From JACMJL01 sp963791805 (GTDB lineage Bacteria > Bacillota > Clostridia > Clostridiales > Clostridiaceae): 64,000 nt of DNA. Positions within the stretch are counted from its first letter, which is position 1. Every line of letters starts with the position of its first letter. The translations under genes and the position numbers were made by a program. The notes under the pieces are model-generated. The model was not told the DNA's origin. It ran no database searches and saw only the letters and a list, made by a program, of their open reading frames with translations. This document shows, piece by piece, positions 61,417-64,000 of this stretch. The stretch lies in NCBI GenBank assembly GCA_963791805.1, contig CAWBTU010000003.1:372001-436000 (forward strand). Reading direction: 5' to 3'.

Positions 61417-62601
61417 TTATTTTAAGTAACTGGATGGATCTACAGCTACCCCATTAACTCTTACTTCAAAATGAAGGTGCGGTCCTGTGCTGTTTCCTGT
61501 GCTTCCAACTTTTCCAATTAAATCACCTTTATGAACTGTCTTTTTCAATTCTGTTTCAATACTACTACAATGACCATAATATATCACTATGTTGTTATCG
61601 CTAGTAACATTAATAAGATTTCCATATCCTGATTCCACTCCAGCATAGGTTACAATCCCATCCAAAGCAGCATAAATAGGTGTTCCTGTGTCACTGGCAA
61701 TATCTATTCCCTCATGCATTTTCCCCCATCTAGAGCCAAATGTAGAACTTATTATTCCCTTTGAGGGGAAGCTTATGGCTGATAGCTTTATTGCTTGAGC
61801 TTCTTTTGTACCCATTTCAACAATATTACTAACCGGCTGAGAGATTACCTTCTGACTCAAAATTTTTTGAGAACTAATTTTTTCATTTTCAAATGTAACT
61901 TCTTTGTTTAATAGCATACTACCCGCTTTGCCAGATGAAATTACTTTTGTTTGACCTCTTGAAAGGCTATTGGTAAGGGTGGTTTTTGAGTTATAACTAA
62001 TCTCTTCTTTTGATTGAATTTTGCACTTCTGTACTACAGTTATAATAGGTTTATTTTCAGATTGATTTTGTTTAATCACATCACTAGCAATCTCTTTTAC
62101 TTCCTTTATGTCACAGAGGTTTATATTGGCTTTTTCATAACTAATTTTATTTTTTATTGTATAATCATATGAATTATCCATCTTATTTTTTTCTTTATAG
62201 CATTGTCCTATTAAATTTAATGTTTCGTTACCTTCATTTTCATTTGCTACAATACCTACAACTCTATTATCAGCTTTCATTTTTAATGCTGGTATTTGAG
62301 AGTTACTGTTTTGCGTAATTATTTTATCAATATCACTACCTTTGCTTATGTATCTTTTATTTACTCTGACTTTATTATAGATAATTTTGTCTTCATAGGT
62401 AAATCCTCCAAACTTATCTTGAATTTTTTTATATAGGTTTTTGTTTTTAGCTTCAAACTGATTTTTATCTTTTATATATGCAATTACATTTCCATTCATT
62501 ACAACTTGATAACTGTTTGACTTCCCAAAACAATATATAATTGATACGCATATGGTTAACACCACTAATACTAACATTATATATCTTCTATGAATATCCA
62601 T
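61417..62601 (-). CDS. M23 metallopeptidase (LytM-type endopeptidase)
   Basis: 394 residues from ATG 62601 (AAAGGAG). Signal anchor (about 8-25), a ~240-residue extracellular part with a G5-like region (ITVVQKCKIQSKEEISY), then the M23 domain: KMHEGIDIASDTGTPIYAA (metal His, Asp), and GPHLHFEVRVNG near the end. Cuts peptidoglycan cross-bridges outside the membrane. Confidence 0.92.
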   Translation of the reverse strand: MDIHRRYIMLVLVVLTICVSIIYCFGKSNSYQVVMNGNVIAYIKDKNQFEAKNKNLYKKIQDKFGGFTYEDKIIYNKVRVNKRYISKGSDIDKIITQNSNSQIPALKMKADNRVVGIVANENEGNETLNLIGQCYKEKNKMDNSYDYTIKNKISYEKANINLCDIKEVKEIASDVIKQNQSENKPIITVVQKCKIQSKEEISYNSKTTLTNSLSRGQTKVISSGKAGSMLLNKEVTFENEKISSQKILSQKVISQPVSNIVEMGTKEAQAIKLSAISFPSKGIISSTFGSRWGKMHEGIDIASDTGTPIYAALDGIVTYAGVESGYGNLINVTSDNNIVIYYGHCSSIETELKKTVHKGDLIGKVGSTGNSTGPHLHFEVRVNGVAVDPSSYLK

Positions 62602-62835
62602 TTTTGTTACTCCTTTCATTTACCATTATAATATGGCCAATATTTTCATAATTTATAATTATTTTTACAAAAAGTTAACAAATCATTTTTAGGTACTATT
62701 AATAAACTTGAATATTTGACTTATTTTATTTTATAGTGCATTATAATATTAACGTGGAATTATGTTAACTAATTCCTCTCAATTAGCTTATATACTTAAC
62801 TTTAAGCTTTCAATTTAATGAAAGGTTGCGATATA

Positions 62836-63816
62836 ATGAGTACTTTTATGTTCAAAAATAAAATCAATGAATTTACTCCCGTGAGTAATATTTTTATAGA
62901 TACATTTATGCCAAATGCAAGAGGAGAATTTGTTAAAGTATATCTTTTAGGACTAAAATATTGTATGTCAGGAGAAATAGGTGTTAATTCCGCTATGCTA
63001 GCAAGCACTCTACACCTCCTAGAAACAGATGTAATGAATGCTTGGAATTATTGGAATGATGAAGGCGTTATCAAAATAATACCTATCGATAAAATGAATA
63101 ACTTTAATATTGAATTTTTAGATTTACTTGAAAATATTGATACGAAATCAGAAAATATAAATTTACTTCGAGAATTAAGTAATAACTCAACAAAAGATAT
63201 GCTTCAAGATATTGAAAAATTAGTTGGACGACCTCTATCTTCTAAGGAAATGGAGATGTACATTAGTTGGTTAACTGACTTTAACTTTAAGCCTGAGATA
63301 ATACTACTACTTATTGAGTACTGTGTTTCAAGGTCAAAAACAGATTATAGGTACATAGAAAAGGTAGCTATAACCTGGCACGAGGCAAATATCTATACTC
63401 TAGAGGATGCTCAAACCTTTATTAAGAAATTTGAAGATAAGTGGGTTACCATAAGAAAAATTTTAAACTATTTAGGAATTAAGGATATGGAGGTAATGAA
63501 GCCTCAGGAACAAATGCTAGATAAGTGGATAAACATATACAAATTCCCTTTCGATGTAATATGCAAAGCCTGTGATATTTGTTTTGAAAGACTAAATCGT
63601 GCAGAATTTAAATATATCGATGGCATACTTAATAGTTGGTTTAAAGATGGAATAAAAACTTTAGAGGATGTTGCCACTAAAAACACTAAGCCATCAAACT
63701 ATAAAAATAATACCTATAATAAAAGCACAAACGACACTTTTAATAATTACGACCAACGAACTTATGACTATGATGATCTAGAAAAAAAATTACTAGGATG
63801 GGATAAAAATGATTAG
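62836..63816 (+). CDS. dnaD: DnaD-domain primosomal protein
   Basis: 326 residues from ATG 62836 (GAAAGG). N-terminal winged helix (VSNIFIDTFMPNARGEF onward), then two DnaD/DnaB2-type C-terminal domains (about 110-180 and 195-270, each with a YIxxIxxxW-like helix), and an Asn-rich C-terminal tail. Helps load the replicative helicase with the DnaC-like partner that overlaps its stop. The tandem DnaB2 domains are common in clostridia. Confidence 0.93.
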   Translation: MSTFMFKNKINEFTPVSNIFIDTFMPNARGEFVKVYLLGLKYCMSGEIGVNSAMLASTLHLLETDVMNAWNYWNDEGVIKIIPIDKMNNFNIEFLDLLENIDTKSENINLLRELSNNSTKDMLQDIEKLVGRPLSSKEMEMYISWLTDFNFKPEIILLLIEYCVSRSKTDYRYIEKVAITWHEANIYTLEDAQTFIKKFEDKWVTIRKILNYLGIKDMEVMKPQEQMLDKWINIYKFPFDVICKACDICFERLNRAEFKYIDGILNSWFKDGIKTLEDVATKNTKPSNYKNNTYNKSTNDTFNNYDQRTYDYDDLEKKLLGWDKND

Positions 63817-64000
63817 AGGCTACCAAACTGAGATAGAGCGAACCTATGAAAAAATCCGAGAAAAAGAAGATAATGCTTTAAGAAAAAGAAGATCCGAAAT
63901 ACAGAATAGAATCCCTATGGTACTAGACATTGAAAATCAGATTGGAAAACTATGCGTTGAGTTATCTGTTAGTTCTTTTAAAGAAATTCCAAACAGAGAT
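63809..64000 (+). CDS. DnaC-like helicase loader (N-terminal part)
   Basis: Runs off the right edge. ATG 63809 overlaps the dnaD stop by 8 bases. The 64 visible residues are a basic helix-rich start (IERTYEKIREKEDNALRKR) as in DnaC/DnaI-type AAA+ loaders that follow dnaD in clostridia. The ATPase domain is beyond the window. Confidence 0.8.
   Translation, partial: MIRGYQTEIERTYEKIREKEDNALRKRRSEIQNRIPMVLDIENQIGKLCVELSVSSFKEIPNRD

Overview
The window is AT-rich, codes densely on the minus strand, and looks like a chromosomal segment of a Clostridium (sensu stricto) or close relative. The evidence is AAGGAGG-type ribosome sites with frequent TTG/GTG starts, an anaerobe's indolepyruvate:ferredoxin oxidoreductase, the [FeFe]-hydrogenase maturase HydG with its TM1266-type partner, a DUF1540 protein, ferritin, and the Firmicute neighbourhood dnaC-like/dnaD ... 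murA - walJ - CxxH/CxxC protein - SEC-C protein - rlmH. I cannot name the species. No rRNA, tRNA or CRISPR array was seen.

Left flank (1-9.06 kb): a FIST sensor gene and the start of a coiled-coil protein, an SGNH hydrolase, a beta-propeller fragment, iorAB, a VTT/DedA-like membrane protein, and a three-gene operon (SAM methyltransferase, OmpR-type regulator, VanS-like kinase) joined by 4-bp overlaps.

Accessory region (9.06-33.43 kb): I read this as a composite of staphylococcal-cassette-chromosome (SCC)-like elements inserted at the 3' end of rlmH. The last codons of rlmH (Gly-Glu-Pro-Tyr-His-Lys-stop) occur three times in the same orientation, at 9064-9084, 13667-13687 and in rlmH itself (33406-33426). 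The 19.7-kb unit between the last two copies ends in a perfect 11-bp inverted repeat. It carries a large serine recombinase (Ccr-like), a DUF927 Cch-type helicase, an intergenic region rich in TTCCCGT iterons that could be its replication origin, small accessory proteins, a DUF960 protein, paired XRE regulators, a catalytically degenerate IS630-like transposase, a group II intron placed just after a terminator, a GmrSD-like (DUF262/DUF1524) nuclease gene next to rlmH, and an unrecognised three-gene cassette at the other end. The 4.6-kb unit to its left looks like the decayed remains of a second such element: a frameshifted 7TM-PAS-GGDEF gene, an IS4-family insertion with a 9-bp target duplication, a small membrane protein, and the C-terminal scrap of a second recombinase.

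Right flank (33.4-64 kb): rlmH, a 198-bp near-perfect palindrome, the SEC-C/CxxH/walJ/murA cluster, an 1.8-kb insertion sequence, then housekeeping and metabolic genes: esterase, DUF1540, 2H phosphoesterase, dimeric dUTPase, YdcZ-type transporter, subtilisin, ferritin, malic enzyme, Nudix, M16C protease, a periplasmic-sensor histidine kinase, GNAT, PepT, O-acetylhomoserine sulfhydrylase with an ArsR regulator, a GalT-like protein, an orphan VirB11-like ATPase, the TM1266-hydG operon with a leader RNA that looks like a transcription attenuator, a membrane-anchored MutS-like ATPase, an M23 peptidase, dnaD, and the start of a dnaC-like gene.
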